Of a stretch of 35,092 nt of DNA, positions 14,976-21,930 are shown in pieces. Where the stretch lies: NCBI GenBank assembly GCA_017508605.1, contig JAFVYN010000099.1:1-35092 (forward strand), given 5' to 3'. The translations under genes were made by a program, and so were the position numbers. The stretch comes from Clostridia bacterium (GTDB taxonomy: Bacteria; Bacillota; Clostridia; Oscillospirales; CAG-272). The notes under the pieces were generated by a model. It had not been told where the DNA came from, searched no databases, and saw nothing but the letters and a program-made list of their open reading frames with translations. Position 1 is the stretch's first letter. Each line of letters starts with the position of its first letter.

Positions 14976-16232
14976 ATGGCGGGGTATCAGGAATTGATCA
15001 AGAATTTCGAGAGGGTCAGGGCGTATATGCGTGAGTTTTACGTATATGGGTTTCGGAGACGCGAGGAGTTTGCGGGCTTGAGCGCGCGGTCGTATGATGA
15101 CGAGCGGCGGCGCATTGAGTCCTATCTTGGCGATCTGATGCGGTTTTCCCGTTCTTCTGACGGCAAGCGGGTCTTCATTTCTGTCGACAGCCGCCGCATG
15201 AGGCACAATCCCTTTTACAAAGCGTGGAAGGCGAAGAGCTTCACCGACAAGGACATCACCCTTCATTTTATTCTCTTTGATATTCTTTTCAGATGCGAGG
15301 AGGCGTTCACGCTGAACACGCTTCTTGACCGCATCGAGACCGATTATCTTTCTCAATTTGACGAGCCGATGCTTTTTGATGAATCCACCCTTCGCAAGAA
15401 GCTGAAGGAATACGTCAAAGAAGGACTTCTTTTTTCCGAAAAACGGGGCAAGCAGGTCTATTATTCAAGACGCAAGGGAGAGCTTCCCGAAGGGATCGAG
15501 CCTCTTCTTGATTTCTATTCGGAGATCGCGCCCTGCGGTGTGATCGGATCGTTTTTGCTTGACAAGGCGCCTCTTCACGAGAGCATGTTCGATTTCAAGC
15601 ACCACTACATCACATCCTCCCTTGACAGCGGCATTTTGGCGGCGCTCTTTGATGCCATGTCAAAAAAATCGGTTGTGACGGTTGCCAATCTCAATCGCTC
15701 TGCCGACGAGCCGCGGCTTCTTCGTCTGATCCCGCTTCGGATCTTCATCAGCGTTCAGACCGGACGGCAGCATCTTCTGGCATACGCGCCCGATGTTGCC
15801 TGCATCCGTTCTTACCGTGTGGATTATCTGAAGAGCGTGAAGCTTGAAGAAGTAACCCCGCGATTTGACGAGCTTCGCCGCGAGCTTGACTCGATGATGC
15901 CGAAGATCTGGGGCGTGAACACCAAGAGAAACCGTTACGGCAAGGAACACATGGAGCATGCCGAATTCACGATCAGGATCAACGAGGGCGAGGAACATAT
16001 CCTGCGCCGCTTGGAGCGTGAAAAACGGGTGGGGCGGGTCGAGAAGGTCGATGACAGCACCTACCGTTTCGTTGCCGACGTTTACGATTCGGGCGAAATG
16101 ACGCCCTTTGTGAGGAGCTTTGTTTGCCGTATCGTCAGCATGCGCTTTTCCAATCGCACGGTCGAGAACCGCTTCAAGGACGATCTTGAGGCGATGTACC
16201 GTATGTACGGGATCGGGGAGGGTAAGACATGA
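14976..16232 (+). CDS. WYL-domain transcriptional regulator (first of pair)
   Basis: A 418-residue regulator of the WYL class. The N-terminal third is helical with winged-helix features, including ESTLRKKLKEYVKEGLL followed by a wing-like YYSRR. A WYL-type Sm-like beta-barrel core spans about residues 220-310: VTVANLNRSADEPRLLRLIP, then GRQHLLAYAPDVACIRSYRVDYLKSV. A WYL C-terminal extension follows (EFTIRINEGEEHILRRL). WYL domains sense nucleic-acid or nucleotide ligands and control stress or defence loci (family knowledge). AAAGGAGG is 5 bases from the ATG. It overlaps the next regulator gene by 4 bases (ATGA). No own promoter is visible in the 47-bp gap after the HTH gene, so read-through from 14127 is possible. 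Confidence 0.85.
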   Translation: MAGYQELIKNFERVRAYMREFYVYGFRRREEFAGLSARSYDDERRRIESYLGDLMRFSRSSDGKRVFISVDSRRMRHNPFYKAWKAKSFTDKDITLHFILFDILFRCEEAFTLNTLLDRIETDYLSQFDEPMLFDESTLRKKLKEYVKEGLLFSEKRGKQVYYSRRKGELPEGIEPLLDFYSEIAPCGVIGSFLLDKAPLHESMFDFKHHYITSSLDSGILAALFDAMSKKSVVTVANLNRSADEPRLLRLIPLRIFISVQTGRQHLLAYAPDVACIRSYRVDYLKSVKLEEVTPRFDELRRELDSMMPKIWGVNTKRNRYGKEHMEHAEFTIRINEGEEHILRRLEREKRVGRVEKVDDSTYRFVADVYDSGEMTPFVRSFVCRIVSMRFSNRTVENRFKDDLEAMYRMYGIGEGKT

Positions 16233-17140
16233 TCTTCAGTGAGCTTTATTCCGTCTATTACAATACCGTTGCCGCGATTCTCACGCGCTTGCAGGAGGGG
16301 GATGCCGACAGAGCATCCCTTGAGAGGATCGTGCGCGAGAAGGCCTTTGCCGAGAGCGGCATGAGCCTGGTTCCCGCACTGCTTGACGGCTCGTGGCAGC
16401 TGATGACCCCCGATCTGAAAACGCCCATTCGCCACAGACCGACGATGCCCCTGACTGAGCTTGAGCGCCGTTTTCTGAAATCGGTCTCACTCGATCGCCG
16501 TGTTCGGCTGTTCGGCTTTGATTTTTCTTTTCTCGATGACGTTACACCGCTTTTCACCGAAGCGGACTATACGGTATATGACCGTTACCATGACGGCGAC
16601 CCCTTTGAGGATGAAGGATATATCCGTCGGTTTCGCCTGATCCTCGGGGCGATCCGTGACAAGAAGCAGATCAAATTCGATATGATCAGCAGCAAGGGGC
16701 GGCAGGTGTTCGTGCGCTGTTATCCCGTGCGGCTGGAGTATTCCGAAAAGGACGATAAATTCCGTCTGCTCACGGGAAGCGGCAGCTTTATGTCGACGGT
16801 CAATCTTTCGCGCATCCTTTCTTGCTCGCTCTATCAGGGCGACAAGGTCCTGCCCCGCCGTGAGCCGCCCGCGCGCTATCGCACGCTGACGCTGAAGGTC
16901 ACGAACGAGAGAAACGCCCTCGAACGCGTGATGCTGCATTTCGCGCATTTCGAAAAGGAAGTGGAAAAGCTTTCACGCAAGGAGTATCGGGTAATACTTC
17001 GCTACGATTACGGCGACGAATCGGAAATGGTCATCCGCGTTCTGTCCTTCGGACCGCTTGTCGAGGTCACAGCGCCCGATGAATTCCGAGAGCTGATCAT
17101 CGACAAGCTGAAAAAACAGTACAAACTCGGTTTACGGTAA
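16229..17140 (+). CDS. WYL-domain transcriptional regulator (second of pair)
   Basis: A 303-residue WYL-type protein, shorter than its partner and lacking an obvious N-terminal HTH of comparable length. The core is FRLILGAIRDKKQIKFDMIS, then VRCYPVRLEYSEKDDKFRLL and TVNLSRILSCSLY; the C-terminal extension is RTLTLKVTNERNALERVMLHF. The start overlaps the previous stop by ATGA, a mark of translational coupling and of a possible heteromeric regulator. The stop at 17138-17140 is followed after four bases by the shared regulatory element of the Ro-like gene. The two WYL genes are therefore the likely regulators of the downstream RNA-repair genes; this is inferred from position. Confidence 0.82.
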   Translation: MIFSELYSVYYNTVAAILTRLQEGDADRASLERIVREKAFAESGMSLVPALLDGSWQLMTPDLKTPIRHRPTMPLTELERRFLKSVSLDRRVRLFGFDFSFLDDVTPLFTEADYTVYDRYHDGDPFEDEGYIRRFRLILGAIRDKKQIKFDMISSKGRQVFVRCYPVRLEYSEKDDKFRLLTGSGSFMSTVNLSRILSCSLYQGDKVLPRREPPARYRTLTLKVTNERNALERVMLHFAHFEKEVEKLSRKEYRVILRYDYGDESEMVIRVLSFGPLVEVTAPDEFRELIIDKLKKQYKLGLR

Positions 17141-17144
17141 GAAG

Positions 17145-17189
17145 TCGCAGATTTTTTTCCGTGATATTCATATTAAGGCATGATATACT
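17145..17189 (+). promoter_or_regulatory. Regulated promoter of the Ro-like gene, shared 22-bp element (copy A)
   Basis: The 22-bp element 17145-17166 (TCGCAGATTTTTTTCC followed by GTGATA) is identical to 19021-19042. Its last six bases act as a weak -35 (GTGATA, four of six consensus matches), then comes a 17-bp spacer and TATACT (17184-17189). The poor -35 plus a conserved upstream box suggests an activator-dependent promoter. Confidence 0.75.
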
Positions 17190-17196
17190 GAACACG

Positions 17197-17407
17197 TCGA
17201 GGGGAGAGATCCCTTCGGCAAAAGAAAGGCGCGTACAGCAAAAGCTTTGATTTGCAAAAACCTTCTAAGTTTTGTAGCAGAACAAAAGCGCCTTGTATTT
17301 ACCCGAAAGACGCTGACAGCAAGTTTTCATGATCTGATTATTTTTAGAAATGATTAAGAAAAAAGCGTCTTGTCGCTTTTGCCCGGGTCCATGGCTCGGG
17401 CAAAAGC
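17197..17407 (+). other. Structured 5' leader or independent RNA upstream of the Ro-like gene
   Basis: The transcript predicted from copy A begins with an 8-bp hairpin closed by a GAGA tetraloop (17198-17205 with 17210-17217, one G-U). Further helices are AAGGCGC/GCGCCTT (17226-17232 with 17288-17294) enclosing smaller hairpins, AAGACGCT/AGCGTCTT (17307-17314 with 17364-17371), and a perfect 11-bp hairpin (17375-17385 with 17397-17407). The last hairpin lacks a U-run, so it is not a normal terminator. No open frame is supported. It may be a regulatory leader, or an RNA ligand of the adjacent Ro-like protein. Confidence 0.5.
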
Positions 17408-17443
17408 TCTCTTACCATCCATAAAAGAAAAGGAGTGAAACGG

Positions 17444-18928
17444 ATGATCGATTTGTTACAGGCACAGGCAGGGCAGACACTGACCGAAAACGGCGGTGCG
17501 GCTTATGTCACCACAGGCTCGGATTGCCTTGATTTCTTCGCGCACGCGGGTGCGCTTCGTTCGGCAAGTGACGACGAGATCCGCACGCGCTTTCTCCGTG
17601 CCTTTTGCGAAAACAGAGATATTGCCTTGAAACTCCTCTTTTTCGCGCGTGACGTGAGGGGAGGCCTCGGAGAGCGGCGGGTGTTCCGTGTGATTCTCGC
17701 ATGGCTTGCCGACTACGCGCCCGAGACCGTCAGAAAGAATCTTTCGTACATCGCCGAATTCGGACGCTTTGACGATCTTTTCGTCTTGTTCGGCACGGCA
17801 TGCGAAGAGGATATGCTTGCCCTTGTCAAGCGGCAGTTTGAAGAGGATCTGAGATCGCTTTCCGAGGGTGGGGCGGTATCGCTTCTCGGCAAGTGGATGC
17901 CCTCGGTCAATACCTCGGATCCCCTTGTTGTCAAAAAGGGCAAGAAGCTCGCGCGTTATCTCGGTATGAAGGATGCCGAATACCGTAAGGCACTTTCGAA
18001 GCTTCGCGCGAAGATCCGGATTCTTGAAAACTATCTTCGCGAGAAGGATTATACCTTTGATTATGAAAAACAGCCCTCCAAGGCACTCTACCGTTACCGC
18101 AAGGCGTTTATGCGCAACGATCCCGAACGCTACGAAGACTTTCTCGATGCGGTATCCTCGGGCAAAAAGACCATGCATACCGCAACGCTTGCGCCCTATG
18201 AATTGGTTAATCCTTTCCTCGAGACCACCTGGAGCGGTCCTCTTCGCATTACCACGATCAGCGAGGAGGAGAAAAGGGCGCTCAACACCACTTGGGCAAA
18301 TCTTCCCGTATATCACCCCTCGGAGGATATGCTGGCGGTGATCGACACCTCGGGGTCGATGTACTACGGCTCAAGCCCCTATCCCGCATCGGTGGCGCTT
18401 TCCCTCGGGCTGTATCTCGCCGAGCATAATACCGGCGCCTTCCAAAACTGTTTCATTGAGTTTTCCGAGCATCCGCGCCTGATCGAGATCAAGGGCGAGA
18501 CCTTTGTTGACAGACTTGCTTACATATCGTCCTTCTCTGAGATCGCCAACACCAATCTGCAGGCGGTATTTGATCTCATTCTGAAGACGGCAATCAAGCA
18601 TAAGCTCCCCGCAAATGCACTTCCCGGTAAGCTTGTCGTGATCTCCGACATGGAATTTGACGCCTGCGTTGAGGATGCTGACCGTACGGTCTATGAACAC
18701 GCAAAGGCGTCCTACGAGGCGGCGGGCTACCGTCTGCCCGAGGTGATCTTCTGGAATGTTTCTGCCCGCAGACAGCAGTATCCCGTCAGAATGGATGAAA
18801 ACGGTACGATGCTGGTTTCGGGTGTGACGCCCAAGCTGTTCGATATGATCGCGGGCGGCTCTGTGCATCCGTATCGGTTCATGATGGAGGTCGTGGAGAG
18901 CGAGCGCTACCGCATGATCCGTGGATAA
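17444..18928 (+). CDS. Ro60-like vWA protein (DUF2828-type)
   Basis: A 494-residue protein. The N-terminal two thirds are helical-repeat-like with the signature LTENGGAAYVTTGSDCLDFF, then ARDVRGGLGERRVFRVIL, typical of DUF2828/TROVE-like proteins. The C-terminal third is a von Willebrand A domain with an intact metal-binding MIDAS: DTSGS (Asp301, Ser303, Ser305), Thr370 in ANTNLQ and Asp402 in ISDMEFD. Ro60 proteins bind misfolded RNAs and Y RNAs in a helical-repeat ring (family knowledge). The usual TROVE family is replaced here by the DUF2828 type. A GTG at 17435 is possible, but AGGAG is 8 bases from ATG 17444, which I prefer. It sits between two WYL regulators and the slipin-RtcB genes and ends with its own terminator. 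Confidence 0.82.
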   Translation: MIDLLQAQAGQTLTENGGAAYVTTGSDCLDFFAHAGALRSASDDEIRTRFLRAFCENRDIALKLLFFARDVRGGLGERRVFRVILAWLADYAPETVRKNLSYIAEFGRFDDLFVLFGTACEEDMLALVKRQFEEDLRSLSEGGAVSLLGKWMPSVNTSDPLVVKKGKKLARYLGMKDAEYRKALSKLRAKIRILENYLREKDYTFDYEKQPSKALYRYRKAFMRNDPERYEDFLDAVSSGKKTMHTATLAPYELVNPFLETTWSGPLRITTISEEEKRALNTTWANLPVYHPSEDMLAVIDTSGSMYYGSSPYPASVALSLGLYLAEHNTGAFQNCFIEFSEHPRLIEIKGETFVDRLAYISSFSEIANTNLQAVFDLILKTAIKHKLPANALPGKLVVISDMEFDACVEDADRTVYEHAKASYEAAGYRLPEVIFWNVSARRQQYPVRMDENGTMLVSGVTPKLFDMIAGGSVHPYRFMMEVVESERYRMIRG

Positions 18929-18949
18929 CGGCTATTCCCAAACAAAAGA

Positions 18950-18992
18950 AAAGGCTTTTACAAATGACGCACCATTTGTGAAAGCCTTTTTT
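18950..18992 (+). terminator. Intrinsic terminator of the Ro-like gene
   Basis: A 17-bp stem with one G-U pair (18950-18966 with 18973-18989) is followed by TTTTTT. Confidence 0.85.
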
Positions 18993-19020
18993 CTGTCAAA
19001 AAAACGGTACAATATCTGTT

Positions 19021-19065
19021 TCGCAGATTTTTTTCCGTGATAACGGGGCGGATCTGTGATAGGAT
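19021..19065 (+). promoter_or_regulatory. Regulated promoter of the tRNA-like RNA and slipin-rtcB, shared element (copy B)
   Basis: The same 22-bp element as at 17145 occupies 19021-19042, followed by exactly 17 bp and a -10-like TAGGAT (19060-19065). Outside the element and spacing the two promoters are unrelated, which argues for a conserved operator rather than a recent duplication. Confidence 0.7.
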
Positions 19066-19071
19066 AAGGGT

Positions 19072-19250
19072 GCAAGGATGCTTTGACCGTGGATCTCATC
19101 ACGGCGGTGCGCGAGGATCTTCCAAAGTGTATGCCGAAGTACGCCCTGCCGACAAGTAAGCGAAGGCTTACAGGAGGTTTCCTCAGGTCGTATCAACGTG
19201 GGTTCGAATCCCACTGCGCGCCACGGCGCGTACCGGCGGTTCGGTTTTTT
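19072..19250 (+). ncRNA. Candidate Y RNA with tRNA-like module (YrlA-like)
   Basis: The predicted transcript of copy B contains a canonical T-arm: GTGGG, loop TTCGAAT, CCCAC (19198-19214). Directly after it, TGCGCGCC (19215-19222) pairs with GGTGCGCG (19106-19113, two wobbles), as an acceptor stem would. Between them are hairpins GTGTA/TACGC (19127-19131 with 19140-19144), GTAAGC-GAAG-GCTTAC (19156-19171) and GAGG-TTT-CCTC (19174-19184), but no 7-base anticodon loop and no ordinary D-arm, so it is not a translation tRNA. A 5' hairpin (19087-19104) precedes it. Bacterial Y RNAs of the YrlA type mimic tRNA and lie between ro and rtc genes (established for Salmonella). Position and fold fit that role; homology is unproven. 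Confidence 0.6.
19232..19250 (+). terminator. Weak terminator or attenuator after the tRNA-like RNA
   Basis: ACCGG-CGGT-TCGGT (19232-19245, one G-U) is followed by TTTTT. The stem is short, so partial read-through to the slipin gene is expected; no other promoter for that gene is visible. Confidence 0.5.
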
Positions 19251-19535
19251 GCCCTTTCCAGGCAATGAGTCAGTACGGTTTTACGTACACATGTTTTTAT
19301 GATTATGACAAATCTCAAAAAGTCCCCTTGCGGACGGTGACAGCGTTTCGCACATTCTGAACGCCAGCCTGCAGCGGATACCGCACGTTCTTTTTTGCCG
19401 TCAAGCTTGCTCCGCGGTAAAAAAAGACCTGCTCAAGCGATCAGCCGCTTTTCAGGATGAGGGGATCTTTCGTCAAACACCCCGTATGCCACGGCATCGG
19501 GTCACATACATACCGTACAAGAAAGGAATGATAGC
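19251..19535 (+). other. Gene-free 5' leader of the slipin gene with several hairpins
   Basis: No open frame or convincing promoter is seen. Hairpins present are GTACG/CGTAC near 19273-19288, GTCC/GGAC near 19323-19336, TTTTTTGCCG/CGGTAAAAAA (19391-19400 with 19415-19424, one G-U), AAGCG/CGCTT (19435-19439 with 19446-19450), and a 9-bp hairpin with one bulged T (19481-19490 with 19493-19501) shortly before the ribosome binding site. Confidence 0.4.
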
Positions 19536-20645
19536 ATGAAATACGTAATGATCAATGAAAACAGTATCGGTCTTTTGTTTGACAAGGGCGTCTTCAAGGG
19601 CGTGCTTGCCGCGGGAAAACACAGACTGAAGAAAAACCGCGAGATCGACGTGCTTGCGCTGAACGGCACGCTCCACAGCGCCAAGGCGCCCCTCGACATC
19701 CTGCTTCTGAATGAAAAGCTCCGTGCTATCTGCACGACGGTAGAGGTCGGGGATGAGGAGCTTGCCCTTCACTACGTCGACGGCAGATTCTGTGAGGCGC
19801 TCCGTCAGGGCAAATATGCCTTTTTCCGCACGGCATATCAGCACACCTTTACCAAGGTAGACATCAGCGATCCCCGTGTCGACGAATCGGTGCCCTCACA
19901 TGTCTTTCAGAAGCTTTCCCCCACCCTGTATTCCAAGGTCGAGGTAAGCGAGCATGAAAAGGCACTCTTATATATCGACAAAAAGCTTGAGGGCGTTCTC
20001 AGTGCGGGTACGTACTATTTCTGGCGCACGGCGAGAAAGGTCGAGACTGCCTTTGTCGACATGAGAATGCGACAGATGGATGTCACGGGTCAGGAGATCC
20101 TGACGGCGGATAAGGTCACGCTTCGGATCAACTTTGTTCTGCGCTACCGCATCACTGACTGCGTGAAGGCTGTCAGCGAGATCGAGTCCCTGTATGAGCA
20201 GATGCACGTCAGCGCACAGCTTGCCCTGCGTGAATTTGTGGGCAAATACCGTCTTGATGAGCTTCTGGAAAGCAGAGATGAGCTTTCGCGCTTCGTGTAT
20301 GAGAGACTGAAGCAAAAAGAAAATGAGCTTTTCATCGAGATCACCGACGCGGGTGTCAAGGACATCATTCTGCCCGGTGAGATCCGCGAGATCATGAATA
20401 CCGTCCTCGTTGCCGAAAAGCGCGCGCAGGCGAACGTGATCACGCGCCGCGAGGAGGTTGCCTCCACCCGCTCGCTGCTCAATATCGCAAGGCTCATGGA
20501 TGAAAACGAGACCCTTTATAAGCTGAAGGAGCTGGAATTCATCGAGCGCATCGCGGCAAACGTCGGCAATATCAACCTGCAATCGGGCGGGGATATTCTG
20601 TCGCAGCTTGTCTCGATGGTAAGACCCAAGGAGGTAAACCATTAA
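19536..20645 (+). CDS. Slipin/SPFH (band 7) family protein of the RNA-repair locus
   Basis: A 369-residue protein without an N-terminal membrane segment. The N-terminal half has three related repeats of about 30 residues: ENSIGLLFDKGVFKGVLAAG, EELALHYVDGRFCEALRQG and KALLYIDKKLEGVLSAG. The band-7 domain spans about 165-300 (MRQMDVTGQEILTADKVTLR, then a coiled-coil end ILPGEIREIMNTVLVAEKRA). A helical tail with RSLLNIARLMDENETLYKLKE is typical of slipins. SPFH proteins form oligomeric rings or membrane scaffolds; slipins are repeatedly found next to RtcB and Ro-like genes, but their job there is unknown. It is co-transcribed with rtcB 19 bases downstream. AAAGGA lies about 9 bases before the ATG. 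Confidence 0.85.
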   Translation: MKYVMINENSIGLLFDKGVFKGVLAAGKHRLKKNREIDVLALNGTLHSAKAPLDILLLNEKLRAICTTVEVGDEELALHYVDGRFCEALRQGKYAFFRTAYQHTFTKVDISDPRVDESVPSHVFQKLSPTLYSKVEVSEHEKALLYIDKKLEGVLSAGTYYFWRTARKVETAFVDMRMRQMDVTGQEILTADKVTLRINFVLRYRITDCVKAVSEIESLYEQMHVSAQLALREFVGKYRLDELLESRDELSRFVYERLKQKENELFIEITDAGVKDIILPGEIREIMNTVLVAEKRAQANVITRREEVASTRSLLNIARLMDENETLYKLKELEFIERIAANVGNINLQSGGDILSQLVSMVRPKEVNH

Positions 20646-20664
20646 GTAAGAAAGGAATTTGATC

Positions 20665-21873
20665 ATGATAGAGATCATCGGCAAGTGTAATACTGCCATT
20701 TGTTATACCGACACACTGGAGGATGCGGCATCTGAGCAGATCGCGGCGGTCTGTGACGAGGAGGCGTTCTCTTTATCGAAGATCCGCATCATGCCCGACG
20801 TCCATGCGGGCAAGGGCTGTACCATCGGCACGACCATGACGGTGCATGACAAGGTCGTTCCCTTTATGGTGGGCGTGGATATCGGATGCGGTATGTATAC
20901 CGTCATGCTCGGCAAAGTCGAGATCGACCTTGCGGCATTTGACGATGCCGCGCACAGGATCCCCTGCGGCAAGTCGGTGTGGGAGGGACGTCAGGAGCGC
21001 TTTGATCTCACCACACTTCGCTGCTACCGTTCGCTGAAGGATACCAAGCGTCTTGAGAGAAGCGTCGGCACGCTCGGGGGCGGCAACCATTTTATTGAGA
21101 TCGACATCGACAAGGACGGCAACAAGTATCTGGTGATCCACTCGGGAAGCCGTAATCTCGGTACGCAGGTAGCGGAGTTTTATCAGGCTCTTGCCGTCGA
21201 TCTGAATCTCGGCAAGGGACCTCTTCTGGAGGCACGCGAGAAGCTGATCGCAACCTACAAGGCGGAGGGAAGACGCTCTGAGATCCAAGGGGCACTGAAG
21301 GCGCTTGAGAGTGAGTTCCGTGCGAATACTCCCACCATGCCGCGCGATCTTTGTTATCTCTACGGCAAATATATGGAGGATTACCTTCATGACGTCGGCA
21401 TCTGCCAGGCGTTCGCAAGACGTAACCGCGAGAAGATGGCGGAGCTTCTCACCGAATGGATGGCGCTGACACCTGTCGACAACTTTCATACCGTACATAA
21501 CTACATCGACCTTGAGGAGAAGATCCTCCGTAAGGGAGCGGTGTCGGCGAAGGCGGGCGAGAGACTGCTGATCCCCATCAACATGCGTGACGGCGCCTTG
21601 ATCTGCCTTGGTAAGGGCAATCCCGACTGGAATTTCTCGGCGCCCCACGGCGCGGGAAGACTGATGTCCCGTACAGCCGCCTTTGAGAGACTGACGATGG
21701 AGGAGTATGAGCGCGAGATGGCGGGCATATACTCGACCTGTGTCATGGGCGGCACACTTGACGAGTCGCCAATGGCATATAAGTCGCGTGAGGAGATCGT
21801 TTCTCACATCACCCCGACCGCCGAGATCGTCGCTGAGATCAAGCCGATCTACAATTTCAAGGCAACCGAATAA
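20665..21873 (+). CDS. rtcB: RNA-splicing ligase RtcB
   Basis: A 402-residue GTP- and Mn-dependent ligase joining 2',3'-cyclic-phosphate (or 3'-phosphate) and 5'-OH RNA ends. All core motifs are present: MPDVHAGKG, VGVDIGCGM (Asp72 and Cys75 metal ligands), GTLGGGNHFIE (His142), HSGSRNLG (His159), and the guanylylated histidine in SAPHGAGRLMSR (His328). Length matches E. coli RtcB (408). A TTG at 20659 extends the frame by two codons, but AAAGGA is 8 bases from ATG 20665, so that start is chosen. No archease or RtcA is nearby. It is last in the unit and ends at a strong two-way terminator. With the Ro-like protein and tRNA-like RNA it forms an RNA-repair locus. Confidence 0.97.
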   Translation: MIEIIGKCNTAICYTDTLEDAASEQIAAVCDEEAFSLSKIRIMPDVHAGKGCTIGTTMTVHDKVVPFMVGVDIGCGMYTVMLGKVEIDLAAFDDAAHRIPCGKSVWEGRQERFDLTTLRCYRSLKDTKRLERSVGTLGGGNHFIEIDIDKDGNKYLVIHSGSRNLGTQVAEFYQALAVDLNLGKGPLLEAREKLIATYKAEGRRSEIQGALKALESEFRANTPTMPRDLCYLYGKYMEDYLHDVGICQAFARRNREKMAELLTEWMALTPVDNFHTVHNYIDLEEKILRKGAVSAKAGERLLIPINMRDGALICLGKGNPDWNFSAPHGAGRLMSRTAAFERLTMEEYEREMAGIYSTCVMGGTLDESPMAYKSREEIVSHITPTAEIVAEIKPIYNFKATE

Positions 21874-21926
21874 AACGTCCTTGCAGAGCGAGAAATTTCA
21901 CACATTCTCGCCCGACAAGGACGTTT
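21873..21926. terminator. Bidirectional terminator between rtcB and hydrolase
   Basis: An outer perfect 11-bp stem (21873-21883 with 21916-21926) encloses a 7-bp stem GCGAGAA/TTCTCGC (21888-21894 with 21905-21911). T-rich ends are present on both strands. It starts on the last base of the rtcB stop. Confidence 0.8.
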
Positions 21927-21930
21927 GCTT

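Noticed and set aside
17375..17407. Intrinsic terminator before the Ro-like gene
   Set aside because: The 11-bp hairpin is followed by TCTCTTACC, not a U-run, and lies directly before a ribosome binding site.
19106..19223. Ordinary tRNA gene suggested by the T-arm and acceptor-like stem
   Set aside because: No seven-base anticodon loop, no D-arm with GG in the loop, about 117 nt long, and no properly placed CCA; a tRNA-like RNA explains it better.
5770..19340. Similarity between CTCCCCTTCGGGGACGGTG (5777) and GTCCCCTTGCGGACGGTG (19322)
   Set aside because: The match is short, with different flanks and one copy inside a terminator; most likely coincidental.
20773..21807. 344-codon open frame opposite rtcB
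   Set aside because: RtcB motifs on the plus strand are unambiguous; the opposite frame has no recognisable domain or start signal.
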